Counted from the first letter of the stretch, positions 49,604 through 58,174 are shown. The stretch is 64,000 nucleotides of DNA from Micromonosporaceae bacterium (GCA_020027875.1 JAHRHA010000004.1:120001-184000); one strand, 5' to 3'. The notes: generated from the sequence alone by a model not told the origin. Made by a program: numbers and translations.

Positions 49604-49657
49604 TGTCGTCTCGGTGGGCGCTGTCGTCTCGGTGGGCACTGTCGTCTCGGTGGGCAC
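49604..49657. repeat. 18-nt tandem repeat between divergent genes
   Basis: TGTCGTCTCGGTGGGCAC is present three times (one unit with a single change) in the 112-nt gap between the enoyl-CoA hydratase gene and hemW. Confidence 0.9.
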
Positions 49658-49683
49658 TGCCCGCAACGGTGGACACTGGTGGC

Positions 49684-50904
49684 ATGCCCAGTACGCTGCC
49701 CGACGGAGACCCCGTCCCGGTCGACGGCTCGCTGCCGTCGGGGGCGCTGGCCTCGGTCGGCGCCCGGGGCTTTGGCATCTACGTCCACGTCCCGTTCTGC
49801 GCGAGCCGCTGCGGTTACTGCGACTTCAATACCTACACCGCCAGCGAGTTGGGTGGTGGGGGAGCGCAGGACTCGTACGCGGACACCGTCCTCGCCGAGG
49901 TCGCCCTCGCCGCCCGCGTTCTCGACGCCGTTGCACGCCCGGTCGACACGGTCTTCTTCGGTGGGGGGACGCCTACCCTGCTCCCCCCGGACGATCTGGG
50001 GCGCATCCTCGAGGCCGTCAACAAGGCATTCGGGCTCGCACCGGACGTCGAGGTCACCACCGAGGCCAATCCCGAATCGGTGACCCCTGCATCACTGCGC
50101 CGGTTGCGGAGTGCCGGATTCAATCGGATTTCGCTGGGTATGCAATCGGTCGCCCCGCATGTGCTCGCCCTATTGGACCGCCGCCATACGCCGGGCCGAG
50201 CGGCCGCCGCGGCGATCGAGGCCCGCGCCGCCGGGTTCGATCACGTGAACCTCGACCTGATTTATGGAACGCCAGGGGAGAGCGGCCAAGACTTCGCCGA
50301 CTCCCTGGGGGCAGCCGTCGCGGCGGGCGTCGACCACGTCTCGGCTTACTCGCTCATCGTCGAGGACGGCACCCGCTTCGCGGCCCGAGTCCGCCGGGGA
50401 GAGATCCCCGCACCCGACGATGATGTGGCCGCCGACCGGTACCTCGCCGCGGACGAGGCGCTCTCCGCGGCTGGGTTTGCCTGGTACGAGGTCTCCAACT
50501 GGGCCCGCTCGCCCACCGCCGCCTGCCGGCACAATCTGCTCTATTGGCGCGGCGGCGATTGGTGGGGGTTTGGCCCCGGTGCGCACAGCCACATCGGCGG
50601 CGTGCGCTGGTGGAACGTGAAGCATCCATCGGCGTACGCCGGACGCCTCGCCGCGGGTGGCACGCCCGCCCACGCGCGCGAGGTGCTAGCCGAGGCCGAC
50701 CGCCGGGTGGAGGACGTCATGCTGCGGCTACGGCTGGCCGAGGGGCTGGCGCTCGAGTCGCTGGCGCCGTCCGGGCTCGTCGCTGCTGCCGACGCGGTTG
50801 GATCGGGACTGCTCTCCGTGGCGGAGTACGAGCGAGGAAGGGCCGTGCTCACGCTCCGGGGCCGGCTGCTCGCGGACGCCGTCGTGCGCGCCCTGCTTCC
50901 GTGA
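49684..50904 (+). CDS. hemW: Radical SAM family heme chaperone HemW
   Basis: A 406-aa protein that binds an iron-sulfur cluster and heme, and delivers heme to enzymes. The CxxxCxxC motif is in HVPFCASRCGYCDFNTY. Further blocks are FFGGGTPTLL, EANPESVTPASL, ISLGMQS and LIYGTPGES. The sequence lacks the extra features of true coproporphyrinogen dehydrogenase, so HemW is preferred to HemN. ATG at 49684. Confidence 0.94.
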   Translation: MPSTLPDGDPVPVDGSLPSGALASVGARGFGIYVHVPFCASRCGYCDFNTYTASELGGGGAQDSYADTVLAEVALAARVLDAVARPVDTVFFGGGTPTLLPPDDLGRILEAVNKAFGLAPDVEVTTEANPESVTPASLRRLRSAGFNRISLGMQSVAPHVLALLDRRHTPGRAAAAAIEARAAGFDHVNLDLIYGTPGESGQDFADSLGAAVAAGVDHVSAYSLIVEDGTRFAARVRRGEIPAPDDDVAADRYLAADEALSAAGFAWYEVSNWARSPTAACRHNLLYWRGGDWWGFGPGAHSHIGGVRWWNVKHPSAYAGRLAAGGTPAHAREVLAEADRRVEDVMLRLRLAEGLALESLAPSGLVAAADAVGSGLLSVAEYERGRAVLTLRGRLLADAVVRALLP

Positions 50905-50914
50905 CGGCGCTCCC

Positions 50915-50978
50915 CGCCGATCAAGGACTTGTGGCCGCGGTTGATCTACGATCCACGACCGTTAGTCCTTGATCGGCG
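50915..50978. repeat. Intergenic inverted repeat, family 2, copy a
   Basis: CGCCGATCAAGGACT (50915-50929) and its exact reverse complement AGTCCTTGATCGGCG (50964-50978) are separated by 34 nt, between the convergent genes hemW and DUF4870. A second copy lies at 59575-59640. Confidence 0.85.
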
Positions 50979-50991
50979 AGGAGGGGCGAGG

Positions 50992-51483
50992 TTACTTCAC
51001 CAGGTTGATCGTGAAGGGGTACTTGTAGAGCTGGCCCTCGTTGGCCTTCATGCCCCCGATGATGCCGAAGACGATGCCGGCGATGGTCGCCGCTATGACG
51101 GGGATGAAGCCGATCACGAGGCATACCGTGGCCCAGCCGATGATCGAGACGATCGTGCACAGGAGCTGGAAGTTGAGCGCCGAGACGGCGTGGGCTCGCA
51201 CCGTGGGCGACTCGTTGCCCTTGGCGAGCAAGGCGATGAGCGGCGCGACCCAGCCGCCGCCTCCCGCGCCGAGGAAGGCGCCCGCCGCGCCCCCAAAGTG
51301 GGCGACCAGCGCCCAGGTCTTCTCGTCGTTGTTGGCGAAACCGGGTGTGGGAGCGCCCATGGGCGCACCTCCTATGGGGGGTGGCGGCGGAGGGGCCGCG
51401 GGTGGCTGGGGCGGAGCTGGCGGTGTTGAGTCCTCGGGCGCGCTGCCGAAGGACTCCGACGGCGGTCGAGGTGGTTCACTCAT
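50992..51483 (-). CDS. DUF4870 domain membrane protein
   Basis: A 163-aa protein with a Pro-rich N-terminal 50 aa (PPAPPQPPAAPPPPPPIGG). The DUF4870 domain follows: WALVAHFGGAAGAFL, helices and VRAHAVSALNFQLLCTI, IIGWATVCLVIGFIPVIAAT, ending GIIGGMKANEGQLYKYPF. ATG at 51483; the ribosome site is weak. Function unknown. Convergent with hemW. Confidence 0.88.
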   Translation of the reverse strand: MSEPPRPPSESFGSAPEDSTPPAPPQPPAAPPPPPPIGGAPMGAPTPGFANNDEKTWALVAHFGGAAGAFLGAGGGGWVAPLIALLAKGNESPTVRAHAVSALNFQLLCTIVSIIGWATVCLVIGFIPVIAATIAGIVFGIIGGMKANEGQLYKYPFTINLVK

Positions 51484-51704
51484 TCCGCCACCGTAGGGCT
51501 GTGGATCGATCAGCACCAGCGTCGATGCCGGTATACGGGCGACAAATCTGGGTTCACTCCCCGGACAATTTGGCCAGAACGGTCACTTGGTCATGTTCGT
51601 ACTGGCGAGTGTGCACCGGGTTCGCCCACCGATGGCCGCGTTGATGTCGGCTCGGATGTGTCCATGGCGACGCTTCGGCATCGCCGTTCGTGGGTTTATC
51701 GACG

Positions 51705-51710
51705 TAGACT
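51705..51710 (+). promoter_or_regulatory. Putative -10 box of hrcA-dnaJ
   Basis: TAGACT overlaps the left end of the CIRCE operator, so HrcA binding would block polymerase. Confidence 0.5.
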
Positions 51711-51735
51711 GGCACTCACCGTAATGGAGTGCCAG
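51709..51735. promoter_or_regulatory. CIRCE operator
   Basis: CTGGCACTC, a 9-nt spacer and GAGTGCCAG match the CIRCE heat-shock operator (consensus TTAGCACTC-N9-GAGTGCTAA). It is 33 nt before hrcA, so HrcA is expected to repress its own operon. Confidence 0.92.
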
Positions 51736-51767
51736 GTGCGGCTCGGAACGATGGAGGGCTAGCGGCA

Positions 51768-52838
51768 ATGGAGCTCGACGACCGCAAGCTCGATGTGCTG
51801 CGGGCGATTGTCGAGGACTACGTCGCGACGCAGGAGCCCGTCGGCAGCAAGGCTCTGGTCGAGCGGCACCACCTGCGGGTCTCGCCGGCCACCGTACGCA
51901 ACGACATGGCCGTCCTCGAGGAGGAGGGCTACCTCCGGCAACCCCACACCAGCGCGGGGCGGGTGCCGACCGACAAGGGCTACCGGCTCTTCGTCGATAG
52001 GTTGTCGCGGATCAAGCCGCTCTCGCCGGCCGAACGCCGCGCGATCGAGCGGTTTCTGATCGGCGCGGTCAACCTCGATGACGTTGTACACCGGACCGTC
52101 CGCCTGTTGGCCCAGCTCACCCGGCAGGTCGCCGTCGTGCAGTATCCGAGCCTGGCCCGTAGTCGGGTCCGTCACCTCGAGCTTGTGTCGATCTCCACCA
52201 CACGCCTTATGCTCGTGATGATCACCGATGCCGGTCGGGTGGAGCAGCGTCTGGTCGAGCTGCCCGCTCCGATCGACGGGCCGGAGGTCATCGAGCTCCG
52301 TCAACTGATTAACGATCGGCTCGGCGGGCTTCTCCTGGTCGAGACGACCGCGCAGGTCCAGGCCATTCATGAGCAGATCCGTGGCGAGCTGCGCGGCCCG
52401 ATGACCGCGCTCGCCACCGTACTGCTCGAAACGCTTGTCGAGCGGACCGAGGAGCGCATTGCCCTCGCCGGCACCGCTAACCTGACCCGCGGGGGATTGT
52501 TGGACTTCGCCGGAGGCGAACGCGGCCACCATGCCGGAGGCGATCAACGTGGCGTGTCCGGCACGATCCGTCCGATCCTGGAGGCACTCGAGGAGGAGGT
52601 AATCCTGCTCAAATTGTTCGGTCAGGCCGAACAGAGTCTCACCAGGGTACGTATCGGAGATGAGAACGAGTTCGAGGACCTTCGCGCGACCTCGGTCGTG
52701 ACGACAGGCTACGGACCCGGCAAGACGGTCGTGGGTGGGCTCGGTGTGTTGGGCCCGACACGGATGGACTACCCCGCCACTATCGCGACCGTGCGGGCCG
52801 TGGCACGCTACGTCGGCGAAGTGCTGGCGCAGAACTGA
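51768..52838 (+). CDS. hrcA: Heat-inducible transcription repressor HrcA
   Basis: A 356-aa repressor of heat-shock genes that binds CIRCE. The N-terminal winged helix has [20 protein letters not shown] followed by [20 protein letters not shown]; the dimerisation and GAF-like domains follow, ending [23 protein letters not shown] lies upstream of the ATG. An extra segment of about 16-18 residues ([18 protein letters not shown]) sits between GLLDF and [12 protein letters not shown]. It is encoded by two copies of the short dispersed repeat also found in era and rne. Confidence 0.96.
   Translation: MELDDRKLDVLRAIVEDYVATQEPVGSKALVERHHLRVSPATVRNDMAVLEEEGYLRQPHTSAGRVPTDKGYRLFVDRLSRIKPLSPAERRAIERFLIGAVNLDDVVHRTVRLLAQLTRQVAVVQYPSLARSRVRHLELVSISTTRLMLVMITDAGRVEQRLVELPAPIDGPEVIELRQLINDRLGGLLLVETTAQVQAIHEQIRGELRGPMTALATVLLETLVERTEERIALAGTANLTRGGLLDFAGGERGHHAGGDQRGVSGTIRPILEALEEEVILLKLFGQAEQSLTRVRIGDENEFEDLRATSVVTTGYGPGKTVVGGLGVLGPTRMDYPATIATVRAVARYVGEVLAQN
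52506..52549 (+). repeat. Short dispersed coding repeat, two copies inside hrcA
   Basis: GCCGGAGGCGATCAACG at 52533-52549 is preceded by a shorter form, GCCGGAGGCGAACG, at 52509-52522. The full sequence equals the one in era, and the reverse complement of those in rne. Confidence 0.82.
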
Positions 52839-52864
52839 TCGACACCGACGGGTTTAGGACACAG

Positions 52865-53989
52865 GTGGCCAAGGACTACTACGGCATCCTCGGGGTACGC
52901 CGGGACGCCTCCGCGGACGACATCAAGCGCGCCTATAGGCAGCTGGCGCGCCAATTCCATCCGGACGTCAACCCGGACCCGACGGCGCAGGAGAAGTTCA
53001 AGGAGATCAACGCGGCGTACGAGGTCCTATCCGACCCGAAGCGTCGCGAGATCGTAGACCTTGGCGGTGACCCCTTCGCCCCCGCCGGCGCGCCCGGCGG
53101 CGGGACAGGTCCGTTCGTGGGTTTCCAGGACATTATGGACGCGTTCTTCGGCAACGCGACGTCCCGCGGGCCTCGTCCCCGCACCCGGCCCGGCGCCGAC
53201 GCCATCCTGCGGCTCGAACTCGACCTTCATGAGACCGCGTTCGGTGTTGAGGCGCCGATCAGCGTCGATACGGCTGTGATGTGCCAGACGTGCAACGGTG
53301 CCGGCGCGGCGGCCGGCACGCACCCCGCCACCTGCGACACGTGCGGTGGCCGGGGCGAGATCCAGTCGATCCAGCGCACGTTCCTTGGTCAGGTGGTCTC
53401 CGCCCGTCCATGCCCGGCCTGTCAGGGTTACGGCACGCTGATCACGCATCCGTGCCAGAAATGCGGTGGCGACGGTCGAACCCGGGCCCGGCGAAACCTC
53501 ACTGTCAAGATCCCGTCGGGGGTGGAGGACGGTATGCGCATCCGGCTGGCCCAGCAAGGTGAGGTCGGCCCGGGTGGCGGGCCGGCCGGCGACCTGTACG
53601 TCGAGATCCACGAGCGACCGCATGACATCTTCTCGCGCAAGGGCGACGACCTGCATTGCCGGGTTACCGTGCCGATGACCGCGGCTGCTCTCGGCACGCG
53701 CATCACGATCAAGACACTGGACTCCGAGGAGACGGTCGACGTACGCGCGGGCACCCAGCCCAACTCGTCGTTGCGCATCCGCGGCAAGGGTGTGCCTCAC
53801 CTGCGCGGCACCGGCCGTGGTGACCTGCATGTCCATCTGGATGTGCGCACGCCGACCAAGCTGTCGCCCGACGAGGAGCGCGCGTTGCGGGACTTCGCCC
53901 GCACCCGCGGCGAGGAGGTCGCCGAGCTATCCCGCAAGCAGGGCGGCTTCCTCTCCTTCATGCGGGACGCGTTTAACGGCCACGCCTAG
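52865..53989 (+). CDS. dnaJ: Molecular chaperone DnaJ
   Basis: A 374-aa DnaK co-chaperone. The J domain has [20 protein letters not shown] and HPD in FHPDVNPD. A short G-rich linker is followed by four zinc-binding repeats ([32 protein letters not shown]). The C-terminal substrate-binding domain contains [18 protein letters not shown] start 26 nt after hrcA. This is the hrcA-linked DnaJ of actinobacteria. Confidence 0.97.
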   Translation: MAKDYYGILGVRRDASADDIKRAYRQLARQFHPDVNPDPTAQEKFKEINAAYEVLSDPKRREIVDLGGDPFAPAGAPGGGTGPFVGFQDIMDAFFGNATSRGPRPRTRPGADAILRLELDLHETAFGVEAPISVDTAVMCQTCNGAGAAAGTHPATCDTCGGRGEIQSIQRTFLGQVVSARPCPACQGYGTLITHPCQKCGGDGRTRARRNLTVKIPSGVEDGMRIRLAQQGEVGPGGGPAGDLYVEIHERPHDIFSRKGDDLHCRVTVPMTAAALGTRITIKTLDSEETVDVRAGTQPNSSLRIRGKGVPHLRGTGRGDLHVHLDVRTPTKLSPDEERALRDFARTRGEEVAELSRKQGGFLSFMRDAFNGHA

Positions 53990-54000
53990 CCCTTTCTGGC

Positions 54001-54060
54001 GTCGATCATGACCTGGAGGTCATGATCGACGCTGTTTGGCGACGGCCAGCTCATGATCGG
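54001..54060 (+). repeat. Intergenic palindromic repeat, family 1, copy c
   Basis: The palindrome GTCGATCATGACCT/AGGTCATGATCGAC occupies 54001-54030 (centre GG). The tail follows with GCTGTTTGGCGACGGCC and TCATGATCGG, but the terminal ATCTTGG is missing. It lies 12 nt after dnaJ. Confidence 0.85.
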
Positions 54061-54172
54061 CCCGGGGTGGCGACGCGCCCCGGCGGTGTGTTGATCGCCG
54101 CGTGCGGTAGGAAAGTGCCGTGAGGCGTCATGTTCCCAGGGCTGGCAGTGATCGTGCGGGTCGGGTGGCGCG

Positions 54173-54901
54173 GTGAGCGCACCGCTGTTCCTCGTAGAAG
54201 CTCTGCCACCGACCGACGTGTTCGCGCTCGACGGTCCGGAGGGACATCACGCCGCGACCGTGCAACGTCTGCGCGTCGGCGAGCCGCTCCTGCTCTGCGA
54301 TGGCCGAGGAAACACGGCCCACGCGGTGGTGGCGGCCGTCGGGCGGGGCACGCTCGACGTGAGGATCGTTTCGCGGGAGTACGAGCAACCGGCTGACCCC
54401 CGACTCGTAGTGGTCCAAGGCATCGCCAAGGGAGACCGAGGTGAGCTGGCCGTCCAGGCGATGACCGAGGTCGGCGTCGACGCCGTCGTGCCGTGGTCGG
54501 CGTCCCGCGCGGTCGTTCAGTGGCGAGGCGACCGGGGCGATCGGTCGCGCCAACGCTGGGTGGATACCGCGCGGGAGGCAGCAAAGCAGGCCCGCCGGGC
54601 CTGGTTGCCTGATGTCGGCTCCGCGGAGTCGACGCGAACTGTTGCGGTGCGCCTGGGCCGGGTCGCGAGCGCCCTTGTGCTGCACGAGGAGGCGAAGGTG
54701 CGGTTGACCACAGTGGAGCTTCCCGAATCGGGTGAGATCGTGGTCGTGGTGGGACCGGAGGGTGGCATCGCACCCGAGGAGTTGGCCATGTTCGAGACTG
54801 CCGGTGCGCTCGCGGTGCGAGTAGGACCGGCCGTCCTGCGTACCTCGACCGCTGGGCCGGCCGCGCTCGCAGTGCTCAATGCGCGCCTCGGCCGGTGGTG
54901 A
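54173..54901 (+). CDS. rsmE: 16S rRNA (uracil(1498)-N(3))-methyltransferase
   Basis: A 242-aa SPOUT methyltransferase that modifies U1498 of 16S rRNA. It has an N-terminal PUA-like part (FALDGPEGHHAATVQRLRVG), then VVQGIAKGDRGELAVQAMTE, and the knot motifs VVVVGPEGGIAPEEL and RVGPAVLRTSTAGPAAL. GTG start. It follows dnaJ after 180 nt that hold a family 1 repeat; dnaJ-rsmE is a conserved pair. Confidence 0.95.
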   Translation: MSAPLFLVEALPPTDVFALDGPEGHHAATVQRLRVGEPLLLCDGRGNTAHAVVAAVGRGTLDVRIVSREYEQPADPRLVVVQGIAKGDRGELAVQAMTEVGVDAVVPWSASRAVVQWRGDRGDRSRQRWVDTAREAAKQARRAWLPDVGSAESTRTVAVRLGRVASALVLHEEAKVRLTTVELPESGEIVVVVGPEGGIAPEELAMFETAGALAVRVGPAVLRTSTAGPAALAVLNARLGRW

Positions 54902-54952
54902 GCGTCATCGCGGGCGACGACCCACGCCGGCGGTGAACCGCATCGGCGCGGC

Positions 54953-55622
54953 TCAATAGAAGAGCCAGATCGAGACCAGGTACGCCGCGGCCACCACACC
55001 GGCCATCGGCCCCCAAGGGACGGCCCCGAGTCCGCCTAGCAAAACGTAAACGGCGATCGTCAGCCAGCGGGCGTAGAGGCGCGGGTCGGGCGTAGAGGCG
55101 CGGGTTGGGCGCACCGGCTACCAGGCTCTCCAGCCATGGTGGATTCCGGCGGCCGCGGCCGGCCGGCCAAATCCGACCATTGTCCCGGCTCGTCAATGAT
55201 GAACGGCCCGCGTTTCCCCGCTCGGCGCGCCTCCACCGTACGGGGCGACGGCCGAGGGCGGCCAGCCACGGTTCCCAGAGAATCCGCTGGTACCAAAGGC
55301 TCTGACCGTCGTAGAGCTCGGGCCACACCGCATCGACCAGGCTCCTCGGGGATCTGCTCAGGGTCAGCCGTGCCTGGTATCGCTGAGCGGGTGCCCTACC
55401 GCTCGACCACCAACGGCAGAACCGGACTACCCAATGCACTTGTAGCCCTGCGATGCCGAGGGCGACGAATACGACGCCGGCGGTGGCGCCATCGGCCGCG
55501 TCGCCCTCCAGGCCGCGTGCTAAACGGAGGCCGCGCTCCATCGCGATCGCAGACACACCGACGACCACGAACCAGGCGGCGACGGCCCGCAATCTGGTAG
55601 TCGACGTGCTGCTGCGTCGCAC
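54953..55622 (-). pseudogene. Membrane protein gene broken by a 19-nt tandem duplication
   Basis: The first part (GTG at 55622) encodes a helix pair (AVAAWFVVVGVSAIAMERGL, AGVVFVALGIAGLQVHWVVR) and a soluble stretch (WPELYDGQSLWYQRILWEPW). At 55068-55105 a 19-nt unit is present twice in a row. This shifts the frame, and the reading then continues as low-quality sequence to 54876. Removing one unit restores LYARWLTIAVYVLLGGLGAV followed by a last helix and a stop at 54953. The parent is an unknown membrane protein. Confidence 0.7.
55068..55105. repeat. 19-nt perfect tandem duplication
   Basis: CGGGCGTAGAGGCGCGGGT is present at 55068-55086 and 55087-55105 without change. Confidence 0.95.
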
Positions 55623-55655
55623 GGCAACCCATCGTGCCAGAGGACGTCGATGATG

Positions 55656-56990
55656 TCAGGGTCGAGCCGCAACCGGTTCCTGCACCTCCTGCGCCTCCTG
55701 CGCCTCCTGCGCCTCCTGCGCCCGCTGCGCCTCCTGCGCCTCCTGCGCCCGCTGCGCAACGGCCGAAGATCGGTCCATTTGGCGCCAGACTCGGCTCGTG
55801 AACGGCAGAAGTGTGGCGACTAGGTAGGCGGCGGCGCCCAGGAGTAGGGCGCTGCGCAGGCCGACATGATCTGCCAACCAGCCCCCGAGCAGGCTGCCAA
55901 GCGGTATGCCCGCCCATGACAGGGCGATGGCTAGGCCCTGCACGCGGGCCTGCAGGCGCTCAGGGATCCGTTCATAACCAACGGCGCCGAGGATGGGGTT
56001 GACGACTGAGAGACCCACACCTGCCGCGAACGCCACCGAGATCACGGTCCACAGCGGAGCGTCGAAGGCCAGCGTGAGGAATCGGGGCGCCCCACCGAGC
56101 AGGAACCCGACGGCGAACGGTGCGAACCGCGGCAGCCGCGGGGCCAACACCGTGTAGGCGAGGTTGCCAGTCACCGCCCCGGCCGCGAAAGCACCGGATG
56201 CGAGACCCAGCCCGATCGGCGAGCCAAAGAACTCCTTCGCCCACACCGGTACAAACACCGAACCGTACGCCTGGTCGAGCAGATTCGTCAGGAAGAGCAT
56301 GAGCATGATGCCGAGCATGAGCCGGTCCCGCCGGACGAACGCGATCCCTTCGCGCAACTGCCCGACATAGGACAACCGCAGCTCGCCGCTCGGGTTGATC
56401 TCAGCGGCGTTGGTCCGTGCTGCCACTGGTACGAAGAGCGCCACAAGGAACGCGGCCACGCCAAACGAAGCGGCGTCGATCAGCAGAACGCTCGGCGCAT
56501 CCGTGGCGGCGACTAGGACGCCAGCGAGCGGTGCACCAATCAACGTGCCGGCCCGAGCCAGTCCATCGTGGATCGCGGTGGCTCTCGTTAGGTCGACCCC
56601 GGCCGATGCCACCACGCGCGGGAATACAGCTCGTTTTGCCGTATCGCCGAGTCCCCGTATCAGCCCGGCCACGGCAACCACCGTGACCAGGAGGCCGAAG
56701 GTCAGATGTCCGGCGCGATGAAGGACAGGGATCGCGCCCACCGCGACAACGCTGACCGCGTCCATCGCGATGGAGGTCCGGCGGGGACCAAGACGGTCGA
56801 TGAGCGGACCGCCGGAGGCGCAAGCGAGGACGTACGGGAGCATCTCCGCGAACGCGACCACGCCGGTTTGGGTGGCGCTGCCCGTGGTCACCAGCACCAG
56901 CCACGGCACTGCCACAAATGTCATTCGGCTGCCGAAGAGCGAGATCCCCTCGGCCGTCATGAGGCCGGTGAAGGCCGCTCGCCGGCTCAT
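55656..56990 (-). CDS. MFS transporter
   Basis: A 444-aa major facilitator of the enterobactin-exporter/macrolide-efflux type with about 12 helices. The loop GGPLIDRLGPRRTSIAMDAV between helices 2 and 3 is typical, as is GDTAKRAVFPRVV. The C-terminus carries a QAEEAQ-like tail (RAQEAQEAQ repeats) encoded by a 9-nt repeat at 55684-55758. It overlaps the upstream repressor gene by 4 nt (ATGA), so it is probably controlled by that ArsR-type regulator. The substrate is unknown; a toxic compound is likely. Confidence 0.9.
   Translation of the reverse strand: MSRRAAFTGLMTAEGISLFGSRMTFVAVPWLVLVTTGSATQTGVVAFAEMLPYVLACASGGPLIDRLGPRRTSIAMDAVSVVAVGAIPVLHRAGHLTFGLLVTVVAVAGLIRGLGDTAKRAVFPRVVASAGVDLTRATAIHDGLARAGTLIGAPLAGVLVAATDAPSVLLIDAASFGVAAFLVALFVPVAARTNAAEINPSGELRLSYVGQLREGIAFVRRDRLMLGIMLMLFLTNLLDQAYGSVFVPVWAKEFFGSPIGLGLASGAFAAGAVTGNLAYTVLAPRLPRFAPFAVGFLLGGAPRFLTLAFDAPLWTVISVAFAAGVGLSVVNPILGAVGYERIPERLQARVQGLAIALSWAGIPLGSLLGGWLADHVGLRSALLLGAAAYLVATLLPFTSRVWRQMDRSSAVAQRAQEAQEAQRAQEAQEAQEAQEVQEPVAARP
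55684..55758 (-). repeat. 9-nt coding tandem repeat in the MFS gene tail
   Basis: Units of GCGCCTCCT/GCGCCCGCT on the plus strand encode the EAQ/RAQ repeats at the C-terminus of the transporter. Confidence 0.85.
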
Positions 56991-57556
56991 TGGGTGTTCC
57001 TGATGAAGGGCAGCAACTGAACCTGGAGTACGACACGCTCGGCATCGTCTGGAGCGGCGACGTCCGGCTCGTCCCGGCGGTACGGCGCGATCACCGCCTC
57101 GAGTTCCGCCAGCAGTCTGGCCGCCTCATCCGCCCGCAGCCGCAGCCGGTAGTCGCTCAGCGTCGCCGCCTCGTCCCACGCTCGCGACATCGTGTGTACC
57201 TCGGTGAGCCATCGGTCGACCCGATCGGCGTACTGAGCGGCGACGGCCCTCAGGTACGCCTCAGCCTCGGCCGGCGCCTCGCGAGCGTCGTCTGCGTCCA
57301 ATCTCATCGCGCGGTGCACTGGGCGCCACCATCGCTCGCGGCCAGCGCGCCGCGTCTCGTCCTCCTCCACGAACCCGTACGCTGCGAGCTGCCGCAGGTG
57401 GTAGCTCGTGGCGCCGCTGGACTGGCCGGTCTGCTCGGCCAGCCGGGTCGCGGTGGAGGGCCCGTTCTCACGCAAGAGGCTGAGCAGCCGTACGCGCAGC
57501 GGATGCGCGATCCCACGCAGTATCTGGGCCCTCAGCCGTAGTCGGTCTTCACTCAC
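56987..57556 (-). CDS. ArsR-type winged-helix repressor
   Basis: A 189-aa regulator. The winged helix covers residues 5-85 (LRAQILRGIAHPLRVRLLSL, ATRLAEQTGQSSGATSYHLR, QLAAYGFVEE, ERWWRPVHR). An alpha-helical C-terminal part of about 100 aa follows. No metal-binding CxC motif is present. GTG at 57556 is chosen; longer frames would run through the operator. CAAAG-N4-CTTTG palindromes lie directly before the start and overlap the likely -10 box TATCTT. The regulator therefore probably represses itself and the MFS gene coupled to it. Confidence 0.88.
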   Translation of the reverse strand: MSEDRLRLRAQILRGIAHPLRVRLLSLLRENGPSTATRLAEQTGQSSGATSYHLRQLAAYGFVEEDETRRAGRERWWRPVHRAMRLDADDAREAPAEAEAYLRAVAAQYADRVDRWLTEVHTMSRAWDEAATLSDYRLRLRADEAARLLAELEAVIAPYRRDEPDVAAPDDAERVVLQVQLLPFIRNTQ

Positions 57557-57561
57557 ATTGC

Positions 57562-57590
57562 CAAAGATAGCTTTGCAAAGAATACTTTGC
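57562..57590. promoter_or_regulatory. Double palindromic operator of the repressor-MFS operon
   Basis: CAAAG-ATAG-CTTTG (57562-57575) and GCAAAG-AATA-CTTTGC (57575-57590) are two adjacent perfect palindromes in an AT-rich patch, directly upstream of the repressor start. TATCTT (minus strand, 57564-57569) lies inside and is 7 nt from the GTG start. Confidence 0.75.
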
Positions 57591-57615
57591 AACCTTCTTT
57601 TTGCATCATGTGTGA

Positions 57616-57661
57616 ATCTTGGATGATTTCCGGTGCCCCGAGCCCGAGATTCATCCAAGAT
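57616..57661. repeat. Intergenic inverted repeat, family 3, copy b
   Basis: ATCTTGGATGA (57616-57626) and the exact reverse complement TCATCCAAGAT (57651-57661) are separated by 24 nt, between the divergent repressor and HIT genes. It matches copy a at 505-547, including GTGA before and CGC after. Confidence 0.75.
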
Positions 57662-57729
57662 CGCTTTCTGAGCCGACGTCTTGGCCGAGGTCGGGGCCGT
57701 GGCCGAACCGAGGCCCGGGCCCGGCGGCC

Positions 57730-57735
57730 TACGAT
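57730..57735 (+). promoter_or_regulatory. Putative -10 box of leaderless HIT gene transcript
   Basis: TACGAT is followed by 6 nt (GCGCGG) and the GTG start of the HIT gene. Confidence 0.45.
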
Positions 57736-57741
57736 GCGCGG

Positions 57742-58089
57742 GTGACGACAGACTGTCTGTTTTGCAAGATCATTGCTCGCGAGATCCCGGCCGAGATAGT
57801 GCACGAGACCGACTCGACGCTCGCGTTCCGTGACATCAACCCACAGGCGCCGACCCACGTCGTCGTGATCCCGAAGACCCACCACGCGAATGCCGCCGCG
57901 TTGGCGGCGACCGACCCCTTGCTCGCGGGCGCGGTGCTGCGAGCAGCCGGCGAGGTGGCGCAGGCCGAGGGGATCGTCGAGTCCGGCTACCGGCAGGTGT
58001 TCAATACCGGGGCGGGCGCCGGCCAGAGCGTCTTCCATGTGCACTGTCACGTGCTGGGCGGCCGCCCGCTGTCCTGGCCGCCGGGCTAA
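57742..58089 (+). CDS. HIT family protein (HINT-like)
   Basis: A 115-aa histidine-triad nucleotide-binding protein: CLFCKIIAREIPAEIVHETD, AFRDINPQAPTHVVVIPK, and the active-site triad HVHCHVLGGR (HxHxH). Such proteins hydrolyse adenosine phosphoramidates or similar nucleotide conjugates. GTG start, probably leaderless. Normal length. Confidence 0.94.
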   Translation: MTTDCLFCKIIAREIPAEIVHETDSTLAFRDINPQAPTHVVVIPKTHHANAAALAATDPLLAGAVLRAAGEVAQAEGIVESGYRQVFNTGAGAGQSVFHVHCHVLGGRPLSWPPG

Positions 58090-58160
58090 CCAAGATCGCG
58101 GTGATCATGAGCTGACCGTCGTGAAAAGGCGTCGATCATGACCTCCAGGTCATGATCGAC
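58090..58160 (-). repeat. Intergenic palindromic repeat, family 1, copy d
   Basis: The palindrome occupies 58131-58160. The conserved tail lies to its left in reverse orientation (CCAAGATCGC, TGATCATGAG, CCGTCGTGAAAAGGC). It begins at the stop codon of the HIT gene. Confidence 0.85.
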
Positions 58161-58174
58161 GCCAGATACTCGGG

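Noticed and set aside
49684-50904. hemW as oxygen-independent coproporphyrinogen III oxidase (HemN)
   Set aside because: Short N-terminus and context with lepA, hrcA and dnaJ fit HemW; a true HemN is longer and differs at the N-terminus.
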